From Euonymus europaeus (lineage: Eukaryota; Streptophyta; Magnoliopsida; Celastrales; Celastraceae), in the NCBI GenBank assembly GCA_963580455.1, contig OY756962.1, positions 23,573,001 to 23,637,000 on the forward strand: a stretch of DNA of 64,000 nucleotides, written 5' to 3'. Each line of letters starts with the position of its first letter. Within the stretch, counting starts at the first letter, position 1. The position numbers and the translations under genes were made by a program. The notes under the pieces were generated by a model. That model had not been told where the DNA came from and searched no databases. It saw only the letters and a list, made by a program, of their open reading frames with translations. Shown here piece after piece: positions 23,482-34,282 of this stretch.

Positions 23482-24775
23482 ATAATAATAAATTTTAAAA
23501 TTTTGTTTTTTAATCACTCAGGTAAGACTTTTATAATTTATATATAAAATTATAGAGAATGCATATAAAATAAAAAATGAATCAGAATATCTTAGAAACA
23601 TATATCTTAAACTGCTTCAAAAATAATTTTTTTGTATACATCACACAGAAACAACCAAAAAGTAAAAAAAGAAATATTAAAAACAGTCAAGAGAAACTTT
23701 AGTCAGTCAAACCATATGTCGCTAGAGCCTAATGGTGTTGTACCGCCAAAGTCAAAGATCTTATATGCTTCAAATCCACGGATTTATCGCACGCTCTCTT
23801 TCACCCATCCTTTTTCATGTTTCAGAATCATGATTCACAATCATTTCTCTGACTATTTTTTTACTCTCTATACAAGGCTTGTATCTTATATTCTATTATT
23901 TTTGTAAATAAAGCGAGGGGAAGACCCCAATAATTTATACCTAATGAAGAGGTGCATCATGAATAAGATGCATGAACTAACCCTATATTCATTTATTACT
24001 CGCTATAAAAATTTCACTTGAAGATGTTAGAGTAATCCACGTATCAAGTTGGTGTTCAACTAAAACCTTGTTTCAGAAATTAGATATATAGTATAGATAG
24101 ATAGTATAGATTAGTTTAGAATAATTATAGGGCCAATTACCACAAAATTCGAAAGTCATGTTGCAACTTCCAATTAAATTTTGTAGGGATTGTAAAATGT
24201 AACAATAAAATTTAAACATTATTTGTATTGATCAAATTGCACTTCATTTCTTATATTCGTCGGGGTCTTTTATTCTCCCACAGATCATAAATAAATGAAA
24301 TAGCATAATGTTACAAAAAATTTCATAGAACATTGTTTGCCTGAATTTTCTAAAAATGTTTTTGAAAGTAATTTTAAGAGTTGTACTATTTGAAATTACT
24401 ACCTCTCTAATAGCATCTGATCTTAGCCCATTTGCCGATATGTCCTAAAAAATAGGACAACGTAAAGCGGATAATATTATTGATGTGTATGAGAGTGTGA
24501 AATTTACAATAATTATAAATAACTTAATTAATTTTCTCTAACGTTGTGTCAAAACAAATTATATAATTCGTATGTAATGCGTTTTATTAAGTTGATATTT
24601 TACATTACAAGATAATGAAAGCATGCAAGATATATACATCACGATAACATGACCTTACGAGCTTAAATTTCTTGCTCATATCACACACCTTTATAGAAAT
24701 ACTTGATACATGACGCCATAGGATATGCTGATGGACTTGTCTCTCTCCAATGTTATAATTGGCTTCTTGATTTGA
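23482..24775. other. Intergenic, no gene recognised
   Basis: AT-rich sequence without convincing ORFs. The right end probably contains the 3' untranslated region of the ribonuclease gene, which is read leftward. Confidence 0.5.
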
Positions 24776-25827
24776 CTAAGGAGTAGGATACCTCACCAAA
24801 TTCCCAACGGGACATGCAGTGAAAGGTCTTGGGCAATTCATTGGATGCAATTGTGGGTCAAAACATATGCGGACCTCCATCAATTGGACTACATTTCCAG
24901 AGTCTCTATTGCAGTGAATTTCAGGCGTCGCTCCCACTGCACCTCTAATGGCGTTTGACAGACTGGTGCGGTTGTAACTTTGAGTATTGCTAGGAATAAT
25001 AGAGGGTACAGCTGTTTCACAGACAAAAGGAAGAGGAGACCATATATACATATATAAGACCAATTAGAATTCATGTAATTAAATTAGTGAAATGAGAAAA
25101 GGAATTGGAAGATCAGTGTAGTTAATTTATACCATTTTGGAGTATTTGTTGGATATTGTATGTCATTATTTTTTGCAGTGCTGCAGTGAAATACAGCACA
25201 GGTTGTGCGGGATAAGCAGAACACATTCCATGTTGTCGCCATTCATATCGCCAGAATCCCAAGTTCGACTGCATGCTGCCATAATTTCTAAGATTTGGCC
25301 AATATCTTGTCATGTCATTGATTATGTTCTGCAATAGTGCAAGCTGTTTGTACCACATCCAATGACAAGAAAGGAGGGGTTAATTAGATTGATCAATAAT
25401 AAGCATAGGAAATCAAATTAATGCAACCTTATCGATCTCATGAAACATTACAACAACTTACTCAACGTCGGCGCTTTAGAAGCGTTGCGAATGTGAATAA
25501 AGAGCGTTATTGAAATATACTCACAGTAATTCCATTTGGCGGCGTTGGAATGATACTAGTGCATCCAGTTTGATTAAAAGGAGCGACTGAAGTATCAGGC
25601 CTATACTGCGGCCAAAGACCATGAATCGTAAAATCGGTTTTGATTGGCATTTCACAGGTCACAGCTCCGGTATTACAGTAAGATTTTGGCCATTGAATGG
25701 CAAGTTTGTAAAAATCAAAGGGATTGATTGATACTGAAAGAGTGAACAAGAATGATGCAAGAATAGTACATCTTAGCACATCACCGATCGCTAAGTTTCT
25801 TGCCATTTCTCTTGTGATGACAGCCAA
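24776..25827 (-). CDS. T2-family ribonuclease (S-RNase or S-like RNase), 3 exons
   Basis: This is a secreted endoribonuclease that cleaves RNA through a 2',3'-cyclic phosphate. The exons are 25827-25525, 25328-25133 (or from 25343, also CAG and in frame) and 25011-24776, all GT-AG with matching phases, giving about 244 residues. A hydrophobic signal peptide covers about residues 15-33. The first active-site motif, FTIHGLWP, has His69. The second, FWRYEWRQHGMC, has Glu130 and His134, but Gln stands where EWxKHG usually has Lys. Cysteines include 51, 58, 89 and 137, and later VRICFD and PMNCPRP. The start is uncertain: the TATA box lies only about 33 bp above the first Met, so Met8 (25806) may be the true start. 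I cannot separate a self-incompatibility S-RNase from a stress or defence S-like RNase by sequence alone. Confidence 0.92.
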
Positions 25828-25859
25828 TTTGTTGCATCGTTACATGCACTAAGTAGTGG

Positions 25860-25866
25860 TTATATA
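25860..25866 (-). promoter_or_regulatory. TATA box of the T2 ribonuclease
   Basis: TATATAA on the minus strand lies 33-39 bp upstream of the first possible start codon. This spacing would leave almost no leader for Met1 and about 25-30 nt for Met8. Confidence 0.6.
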
Positions 25867-27540
25867 GGCACAAGAACATGCTCTATAATTGGTGTGTTAT
25901 TGATAGGATAATACATCTTTGAAGACTCAAATTAAATAATACAACTTATTGGAATTATATTAAACAATTAGTACTTGCTGTCATGTCGACCTTATCTAGG
26001 ATGAATTTAATACTAAACAAGGATCACCATCACACCACTCAATCCAATGGTTTTTTTTTTTTAGACAAGTTGCCTGATTTCCATAGTTCATTACAATCAA
26101 TGTGCATGGAGATGTGGTCCTAATTTTTGGGTTCAATTTTTAAGTTGAAAATTAAATAATTTTTATTTGAAATAAAGGATATATTGTTTAATTCGTAAAA
26201 TTGATCAGAATATGAATAGGATTTTTTGAATTTTTTTAAATATATATATATATCTTACAACTTTCTTTTTTTGATCGAATATATATCTTACAACTTAAAC
26301 ACTTAAATGGGCTGACAGAGCATGTGTAAATACAATATAGATTTAATTTTTTCAAGCCACATGCTAATTAATAGTTATTATATATATATATATATAGACA
26401 CACATCCAAGGGCGGATGTGTCTGAGAATCTATATACTATTTAATTTTTTTGCACATGATTCCGTACGAATTCCAGCTACTTGTGTTTGGGATTTTGTGG
26501 GTGTTTTAGGGTGGAATCTCTGTCAGACTCTCCTCCCAAAGTACAATATATGAAAATAATTTAAATTTCTTATTTTAGACCTACTAGTAGGACGAACTTC
26601 AAATATTGTGCCTCAAGTATAATTCCAGACACAAACAACAACGTTTAATGGAGGGCATGTTAATCAAAATCGTTTTATGGAGATATTCTTAGTCTCCAAT
26701 TCTCTAATGGTTTCAATGGTGCGTTACTGATATGGATCAGCTTTTTAAATCAGCCTATTTCATAGACCTTTGTTTAGCAAAAATGAGTTTGCATTTAGCA
26801 ACCACCCTTCATCAAAACTAATTAAATATTATATAATAAAACTACTGTAGCATTGCAGATGCCATTTTGTAGCATTGATAGCCCAAAATTATATTGTTGT
26901 ACGCTGAACAGTATTAATGGGCCAATAATAATCATGTCTTTTGCACAAATAGGCCATCAAAAAGTGCCCATTGCAAGTGCCCTTAATAACGCTTGCTTGC
27001 ACGTTGTTCCTTGCACTTACGTTTCGATCATTGTCAGTATTCTTTTTTTATCGGTTTCCACTGGTTTCAAGGTTTTCTCTATGAATATTTGTCAATGAAA
27101 AATGCTAAATTGTTGAACAAATATATTTAAGAGTCTACAGATCAATTCAGGATGGACAGAGATAATATTTTACCCCCAAATGACTCGGGATAAGACTAGA
27201 TCAAACAAAGGTGTAAGGAACAAATCTCTCCAGACAAAGTCTAAAATAGAGTGCAATATGACAGATAGCCTCAAAGGGAGCAAATAAGCAAAAGAAAAAA
27301 AATAATAATACAAATGTTTTGAGTCTGTATGACTAAAAACATTTGTAGTCACTCCTAAGATGTTGAAAAGTGCATTAATATCTTCATAAGCCACTTGCAA
27401 ATACTCATAATTTCTCACTAAATATTTTCAACTTCTCATAATCACCATAATTATGTAAACAATTATTGTTAACCACCTACTTTGTGGCAATTCTACATGA
27501 ACAATATCACCCAATAATTTAAACGAATGATTTTTTTGTG
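25867..27540. other. Intergenic, no gene recognised
   Basis: AT-rich. It holds (TA)n runs near 26240 and 26375 and a short direct repeat, ATATATATCTTACAACTT, near 26240-26300. No coding sequence is supported. Confidence 0.5.
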
Positions 27541-28866
27541 TGTCAAACAAATTAATTCAGGATGGACAAATAAATTAATCAAAACTGTATAGCAAAATTC
27601 AGGTATGGGCAGTTCAAGGTTAAATTTGCTTGGAATGTGTCTAGAAATAGCTGTATTTTCAATCCAATGTTTAATTACATATGGCATTCCTCTATTCCAG
27701 TTAGAGTCTCTATTTTCACGTGGAAGCTCTTGCACAACAGGTTACTTTTGGATGATAATTTGAAAAGAAGGGGTATTAATCTAGCTTCTAAATGACAATG
27801 TTGCAGGTTTCCTAATGTTGAATCTATTTCTCATGTTTTTCTTCATAGTCCTATTACGTCTCAAGTGTGTATATTTTTCTATAAATGTTTTGGGCTGAAT
27901 TATAGACATATCTTCTTAAATCTAATGTTTGCTGAGTGGTGGGGAATAGGCAGACAACATTTTGTTTGGGGTGTTTTTTCGGTGTTCATTCCTACTACAA
28001 TTAGTTGGAATATCTGGAAGTCAAGGAATAACAACAGGTATGATAACATCTCTATATCTTCTGATGCTATAATCTTATCCACTATTGATCAAATTAGTGA
28101 ATGCTTCAAAATTCAGTCAAAAAAGTTCAAGATCCCCTTTAATCATCCTTTCTTGCAGACTCTTTTCAATATTCCTTGTCATCCGAAATTTTTTTGTAAG
28201 CCTTTAATTCTTCATTGGATGCCCCCTCCGCATAACATGATTAAAATAAACTATGATGGGAGTTCTTTAGGAAATCTAGGTCATGCTGGTGGGGGAGGAA
28301 TCATTAGAAATTATGCTGGCCAGTTTATAAGTGTTTTTTTTCTAATTATTATGATCAACAATCAATAACTTATGCTAAATTGAAAGCCATTCAGGATGTA
28401 ATTATATTAGCTATGAATCTTGATTATAATCATATGATTATTGAATCAGATTCGTTGGTTGTCATCAATATCCTATCTGCTACTTCCAAATGCCCATGAA
28501 AATTAGTTTATTAAAGGCGGCAAATTGAAATTAGCTGTAAGAACATCCAGGTTCACTTTCAACATATGTTTTTCATGAAATAAACGTTGTGGTTGAATGT
28601 GTGGCTTCAAAAGCTTCGAATAGCAGAATATCTAAATTGTTTTGCAGGTTCAAGCGAACTTCCTAAAAAAGCAAAGGGTCTTTTAAATCTGGATCAAACG
28701 GGAGTCCCTGCTTTGAGAATCTAAAATTAGATTATACTTCATTATGTGCTGTTTTATTCAATTTTTTTCCTTCATGGGTTTGGCTCGACGTCCCCCATTG
28801 TGAACCATTGGAGAATGATTTTTCTTCTCTCATTATGATATAGATTCATATTTTATTAAAAAAATA
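27540..28866 (+). pseudogene. Decayed L1-type LINE ORF2 C-terminus (zf-RVT and RNase H)
   Basis: From about 27600 to 27840 the frame gives a zinc-binding reverse-transcriptase-associated region (YIWHSSIPVRVSIFTWKLL), broken by a stop. From 27920 to 28340 it reads into an RNase H domain (INYDGSSLGN; GGGGIIRN). A frameshift near 28340 moves the rest of the domain (KLKAIQDVI; IIESDSLVV) to another frame. The 3' end is A-rich near 28856-28866. The 5' part of the element is missing, as is usual for LINEs. Confidence 0.85.
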
Positions 28867-29253
28867 ACAAATAAAATGAAAATACGAGGCTGTTTTTTAT
28901 AAAGAGAGTCAGGGGATAGATTGGTCCGCTCGGCAAAGCTGAGCTTTTCGGCTAGTCTGCCTCCTTTTTCTTGATTTTAGAAAGGTTTTGATTATGGATG
29001 GATTTTTTTTCCGAAGTCTGACATTTATTCTGAGAGAGAAAATAGTTTTGAATTTTTATTTTACAAAAAGGAAAAAAATAATTATTGCAACAATTGATGA
29101 TGCCAGCATGCATGGAGTGGAAGATGTCGAATACTATTATAAACAAATAGAGGCCGTATTAATAATTTTGATTTTTTTCTTATTTATATTTTTTTTATTC
29201 GATCAGTGGACCTATTGCAACATTTGATATACTAATCCTTTCCTATTGAAACA

Positions 29254-30360
29254 ACTTGCAGGCCAGGCGGATTGGATATGCTACATTGTGATAGTGCTAC
29301 TTCAGTTGTGTGGATATTCTCAGAGCTTCTTAGGCATCCTCGGGGAGTGAAATTGTTGGAAATTATAGATATATATATAGATATATATAAGAAATCCAGA
29401 TTAATAACAAAGAATCATATGTATATTATTGAATCAATTCATATCATATGAAAATAACGGGCATAAAATTAGTAATCAAAGAGAACAACTGATGTTATCA
29501 AATAATACGGATCGGTATGAAAATGAGAGAAGCGAGGTACGCAATAGCGAATCTCCTTAAGGTTAAATTGCCCAGCCACTGGAGTCTCTGTCTCCGAGCA
29601 ATAAACCTCTCAAGATACAACACTTCTTGAACTGTAGATGAGTGACACACCCCACCAACAGACTCGGTCGAACAACAATATGAATAGCACTCTCAGATTT
29701 GTGGAACGGAAGGAAATTTGGAAGAAAAGTTTAGCAGAGTGAGGCTTTGGAAATTCGGTGTAAAACCCACCACATTTGGGCTACTATTTATAGGAGAACC
29801 CAAGGAAAACGAATTAAATCCAAAATTAAACCCGAATTAATATTGTAACGAAAATATTTGAATTAAAATCGTAACGGACAATTTTGAATTTTGAATAAGT
29901 CTCATGTCCACATTCAACGAACCTGGATAGTGGGCTAGTGCAAAATATTCGAGCCCAGCCCGGTGAGCGCGCGTGTGTTGTAGTGAGCCCAAGCCCATGA
30001 TGTAGAGCTTCTCTCCCTCACAAAAACTTGGGTGCCCTTAGGCCCAAGTCTTACATTCAACACTTAAGTTTATAAATCCAAGTCACACAACACAATTCTT
30101 GCACTCAATATATAATGTCTAACATGACCTCTTTGGAGTCAATTTCCGTTCAATCAAAAAATGGTTTTGGAAAACTTTCAACTCCAATCTCTAGTCTTCA
30201 TATTGAAGATTAGAACCCACAAAATTACATTCAACTAATACTCAATTAGTTGTAATTAATTATTGGTCAAATAGTGGTTGACCACCATTTTTTCCAACAG
30301 AATTTCTTCAAGAGTTTATTGGAATGAACAGAATGGTGGAGGAGACAGATGTGGCAATTT
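29254..30360 (+). pseudogene. Cytochrome P450 fragment (I-helix region) split by a solo LTR
   Basis: A splice-acceptor-like TTGCAG precedes a frame that matches the P450 I-helix and following region (SVVWIFSELLRHPRGVK, ending near 29352). After the LTR the same reading continues from 30300 with EFLQEFIGMNRMVEE, the next conserved P450 segment, and then meets a stop. The usual acid-Thr pair of the I-helix is degraded (DSATS). I see no haem-binding loop or N-terminal anchor nearby, so only one exon fragment remains. Confidence 0.75.
29354..30299 (-). mobile_element. Solo LTR (946 bp), copia-like
   Basis: The ends are perfect short inverted repeats, TGTTGGAA and TTCCAACA. The flanks are GAAAT (29349-29353) and GAATT (30300-30304), a 5-bp target-site duplication with one mismatch. 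A TATAAATA box at about 29785 on the minus strand sets the orientation. It interrupts the P450 fragment in a way that would read through once the LTR is ignored. No internal retrotransposon domain is present, which points to LTR-LTR recombination. Confidence 0.85.
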
Positions 30361-32040
30361 GAATTATTTGTGACATCTTTAGTTCCTTGAGAAATATGTT
30401 TTATCATCTTTTCTTACTCCATCGCGTTCGCGAGTTGAATCCATATCTAAATTCATCACAAAAGCTGACATAGGACAAGTTTCATATCATTTACCTAATA
30501 ATTATGAATTACTATTATTGCCTTATGAAGAGTTATTTTTAGCATTTCATAGGAATTCTAGGAATTCTAGTCAAATTAGTATTTTAACTTTATTAGTAGT
30601 ACTTTTAGATATTTTTATGTCTATTAGGGTTTTGGTGTTTTAATATTTATAGGGGGGGTTGTTGTCATATTTGGCAAAAAAAATAATCTAATGATGAATT
30701 AATACAATTTTTGAGGGTTCTCTTTTTGTTTTTTGGTGGATTCCAAGTTTGGCGAATTTCAAGTTGTGTTCGCTTGTCATGAACTAACTAATTGATCCTT
30801 ACACGCATTGTGTTTGCTGGCATTAGAGTAGGATTAATTCACCTCTCAAGAAGGTCAACAATAAAGGAGGAAGAAATTCTAATGACGTTGGTCGGAGGAT
30901 TTTAACAATGTTTTGGTGACTTATGATGAGCACAAAAGTTGTCACCAACGATCAGTTGACACGTGTTATCATCCATGTTGAAAAGAGAGTTGGCATGCTT
31001 GGCATGCTCCGGTGCCCAGGTGCGCTCCAGCGATCAAAAATCAGTCTTATGGACCATAAGCATTCTGGCTCGTGGCATGCTCGCTCGAGCGGAAGTCTGA
31101 CATTTTGACTTTATTTAAGTTGCGAAAATAGATCCAAAAGGCGGTTTTTCAGTTTCTCTTTGAAGAAAACTCTGTATTCTCTTCTCTCTCAAAAGCTTAA
31201 TAAGAAGATCATCATTCATTCTCCCGTGGACGTAGGCGAACGCCGAACCACGTAAATTTTGTATTTTTTTATTGCTTCTTTACTCTTTATTATCATTCTC
31301 TACTTGTGATATCTCTAGATCCATGAGTTTTGTTCTCGGTTTTCAAAATAGAGTTTCGACAATTTGTTCAATCCGCTGCATATTTGAGGTTCAAATCGTA
31401 TCAATCCGTATATAGTTTTGCTCGGACATAGGCCTTCTCGGATCGACCAAGATACCTTGGGAGCAGCATGGTGAACTCCGACATGCTCAGGAAATGGTAG
31501 TACGGGTACAGGAAGAAGTCTGAATACGATACGCACTGAGTTCTACTCCTAGATGATTCCTAGTATCAGTCGCACTTCCAACGCAACTAAAACTCCTCTT
31601 CAAAGAAAGAGTTACACTCCAACATGGATTTGGGCTGTGCCACCATTATAAAAGGGACCTCTACCAGGTATGGCATAGACACACAAAAAACTATGCACTT
31701 TCTAATACTTGAGAGCCCAAACCTAGGGACCTCAATACAGCTTTTCTCATCATCTTGAACTTGAGCATCGGATCGTCAATACTAAGAAACAAACCTCAAC
31801 GCAGCTTAGGAGAATGAAGGTCCTAGTTATGTCAGAACCGATACATCGGACCGAGCAATAATATAATCTACTCATCACTTTGAATTGAAAAATAAAATAA
31901 AATAACAATCTTATCTAAATTGGCTTTTTGTGATTTATAGATCGGGGTATGTTGCTATTTCTTGAGAATAGTAGCCCTTGTTGAAAGTACTGTCAGGTCA
32001 TCGCATCATTTTTTTTTAATCTAATGGCGCTCAGATTAGT
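30361..32040. other. Intergenic, with an LTR-like stretch
   Basis: No gene recognised. Around 30780-31260 the sequence resembles the end of a plant LTR: a C-rich and CT-rich leader, then CCGTGGACGTAGGCGAAC and GAACCACGTAAAT. A very similar motif occurs inside the solo LTR at 51420-51949. The boundaries are not clear here. Confidence 0.4.
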
Positions 32041-33150
32041 TGCAAAGGTTTTGGTCTCAATCTTTAGCTCCTCCATGGAGATGAGGCCTACGGATAGTCG
32101 AAGAATCAACACAAGAAAGGACAACAAACGTAAGTACAAAAATTAAAGATGGGATAAAGAAGCTTACATGTGGTGTAGATTATGGAATAAAGGAAATGAT
32201 GACAAAGAATGAAGTGATTTTGACAATTTTTTAGGAAACTTACTATTAGGTTCATCAGTATAAAAGATAGTGTATACAAAATAAAAGTTTATACATTAAT
32301 AAATCCCTGACATTTTCACTAACACAAATGTCCTTCCACTTTAATGAATGATCAAATTTACGAAACAGAGACTGGTCCAATTAAAAATAGGACTTTATAT
32401 GATTAGGTCACTAACTAATTGTGAACATATACAACACTAAATTTATGGCCCAATCAAATGTATCAATGGGTACGTACAATCTACTTAGACTATGATATCA
32501 ATTAAAATATTCTTGTGGACCTTTGTTGCGGGTGGGAAAAAATGGGGTCAATTTCGAGCACAAAAATGTTAAAATATTACTTATTCTAATTACTAACATA
32601 AAATTAACTGTAGAATATTTTTGAAATTACAAATTTCAAATATATGATCACGCAGTAGAGATAATATGAGACATAAATACAAAAAATTAAAGATGGCATA
32701 AAGAAGCTTAAAAGTGGTGTTATACGAATCTCGAGTAGTTCAGTTGGCGATCGATTTGGATCATATGTAATCTCGACTTTCCAAATTCGTGCCCACCTGC
32801 TATGCAAATTCAAAAAAAAATGCGGTGTAGATTATGGAATAAAGGAAAGGATAATAAAGAATAAAGTGAATTTGATAAGAACTCTTTATAAAGATCAAAT
32901 TACTAAAATTCATTCCTTAAAGGTGGTCTCAATCTTTAGCTCCTCAATGGAAGATTACATGGGATAAAGAATCTTATATGGGGTGTCGATTATGGAATAA
33001 AGGAAAAAATGATAAATAATAAAGTGATTTTGATAAATTTTTAGGAAATTTACTAATTGGTTCATTCAATAGGTCCAAAATAAAAGTTTATACATCAATA
33101 AATCTTTGACATTTTCGCAAACACAAATGTCCCTCCATTTTAATGAATGA
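32041..33150. repeat. Three diverged copies of an unclassified dispersed repeat
   Basis: The core includes AAATTAAAGATGGGATAAAG, then GTGGTGTAGATTATGGAATA and AAGTGATTTTGATAA. It recurs near 32139-32240, 32685-32880 and 32950-33040, and again at 61277-61400. Neighbouring stretches (CAATCTTTAGCTCCTC; ATTCTTGTGGACC) also recur. It is non-coding and no terminal structure was identified. Confidence 0.7.
32722..32819 (+). mobile_element. Short tRNA-derived SINE-like insertion
   Basis: An insertion of about 98 bp interrupts one copy of the dispersed repeat. It carries an A-box-like TAGTTCAGTTGGCG, a weak B box (AAATTCGTGCCC) and a terminal (A)9. The flanks GTGGTGT and GCGGTGT look like a target-site duplication. 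A related copy lies at 55366-55455. Confidence 0.55.
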
Positions 33151-34057
33151 CCAAATTTATTAAACAAAAGATTTCTCACGAAATTGAGATATCTCATGAA
33201 ATAGTAGACTTAAATATTTTATGTATTCACAAATATTAGACAAAATATATAAATTTCTCTGTTTTGAAATCATAGATATTTGACTTTGATTGATTATTAT
33301 TTTAAAAATTGGCAAATGTTTCTTTCTATTTTTCAATAAAAAACACAAACATATAGAATGTAAAAAGTGTGTTTTTCATATAACCGACATACAATAATAT
33401 AGATGAAACCTTAGTGGCTCAATTGACGATTAAAAAAAAACACCTAAATCGTAAACCTGAACTCCTAAACTCTTATTCATAAATCCTAATACAATCAAAG
33501 ACGCACATTAATCTCAGTAGAAAAAATAATTTAGGTAGCAAATGAAAAGGAAAGAAAATAGTACTTAATAAAATAAAAGAAAAGAAAAAAAATAAAAGAG
33601 CAAAAAACGTGAAATAAGCTTCAACTTGAAGCTTGGTTTTTTTAGAGCTTATAAGCTAACAGTTGTGAGGTGTTTAATACAACATCTACCGTTAACTTAT
33701 AAGCTTGAAAACTTTATTACATAGTGACTAAAGGTGTTGTGATCGTTTGGACAACAGCCATGGGTCCAAAAATATATTTGAGGGTTGGACAATCACTTGA
33801 AGTTGTACTATATAGGTCCATTTATGTTGTAACCTAAGACATAAGCCCCAGTATAATTATAAAAAAAAATTAAATAATATTTAGTTCTACTTAACATCTA
33901 ATACTCTTCATTAATTAATTGAGAATCAAATGCGATCATATTTTTTAAAGTTGCCGAACATTATTCTTTAGAATATTATAATAAGGACACATAATAAAGT
34001 CATATTTTCGTGGTCCTCTTCACGCACGCGGCAAGACAAGCCTAGACTTTCTCTACT

Positions 34058-34065
34058 TATATAAA
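34058..34065 (+). promoter_or_regulatory. TATA box of the upstream ART-hemopexin copy
   Basis: TATATAAA, about 220 bp upstream of the start codon, in a block of roughly 300 bp that is conserved in front of both gene copies (shared GTGGTCCTCTTCACGCACG upstream). Confidence 0.65.
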
Positions 34066-34150
34066 GATCTCGCATCTTTCATTGTACGCATATCAAGCAA
34101 TCACATAGCCTCTCTCTTTGATCTTAACTTCCCTAGCTACTTCATCAAAG

Positions 34151-34272
34151 GTTAGGTTTTTGGGTGTGATAAATCATTAAGGTAAAGGTGCATAGACTTA
34201 TGTTTTAATCTGTGTCCATCGTGTTGATGTTAGTGTTTAATATAATAATGATAATAATTAACATACGTACAG
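34151..34272 (+). other. 5' UTR intron of the upstream ART-hemopexin copy
   Basis: Donor CATCAAAG|GTTAGG and acceptor ACGTACAG|GTGATCG, ending 10 nt before the start codon. The same junctions occur in the downstream copy. Confidence 0.55.
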
Positions 34273-34282
34273 GTGATCGAAA

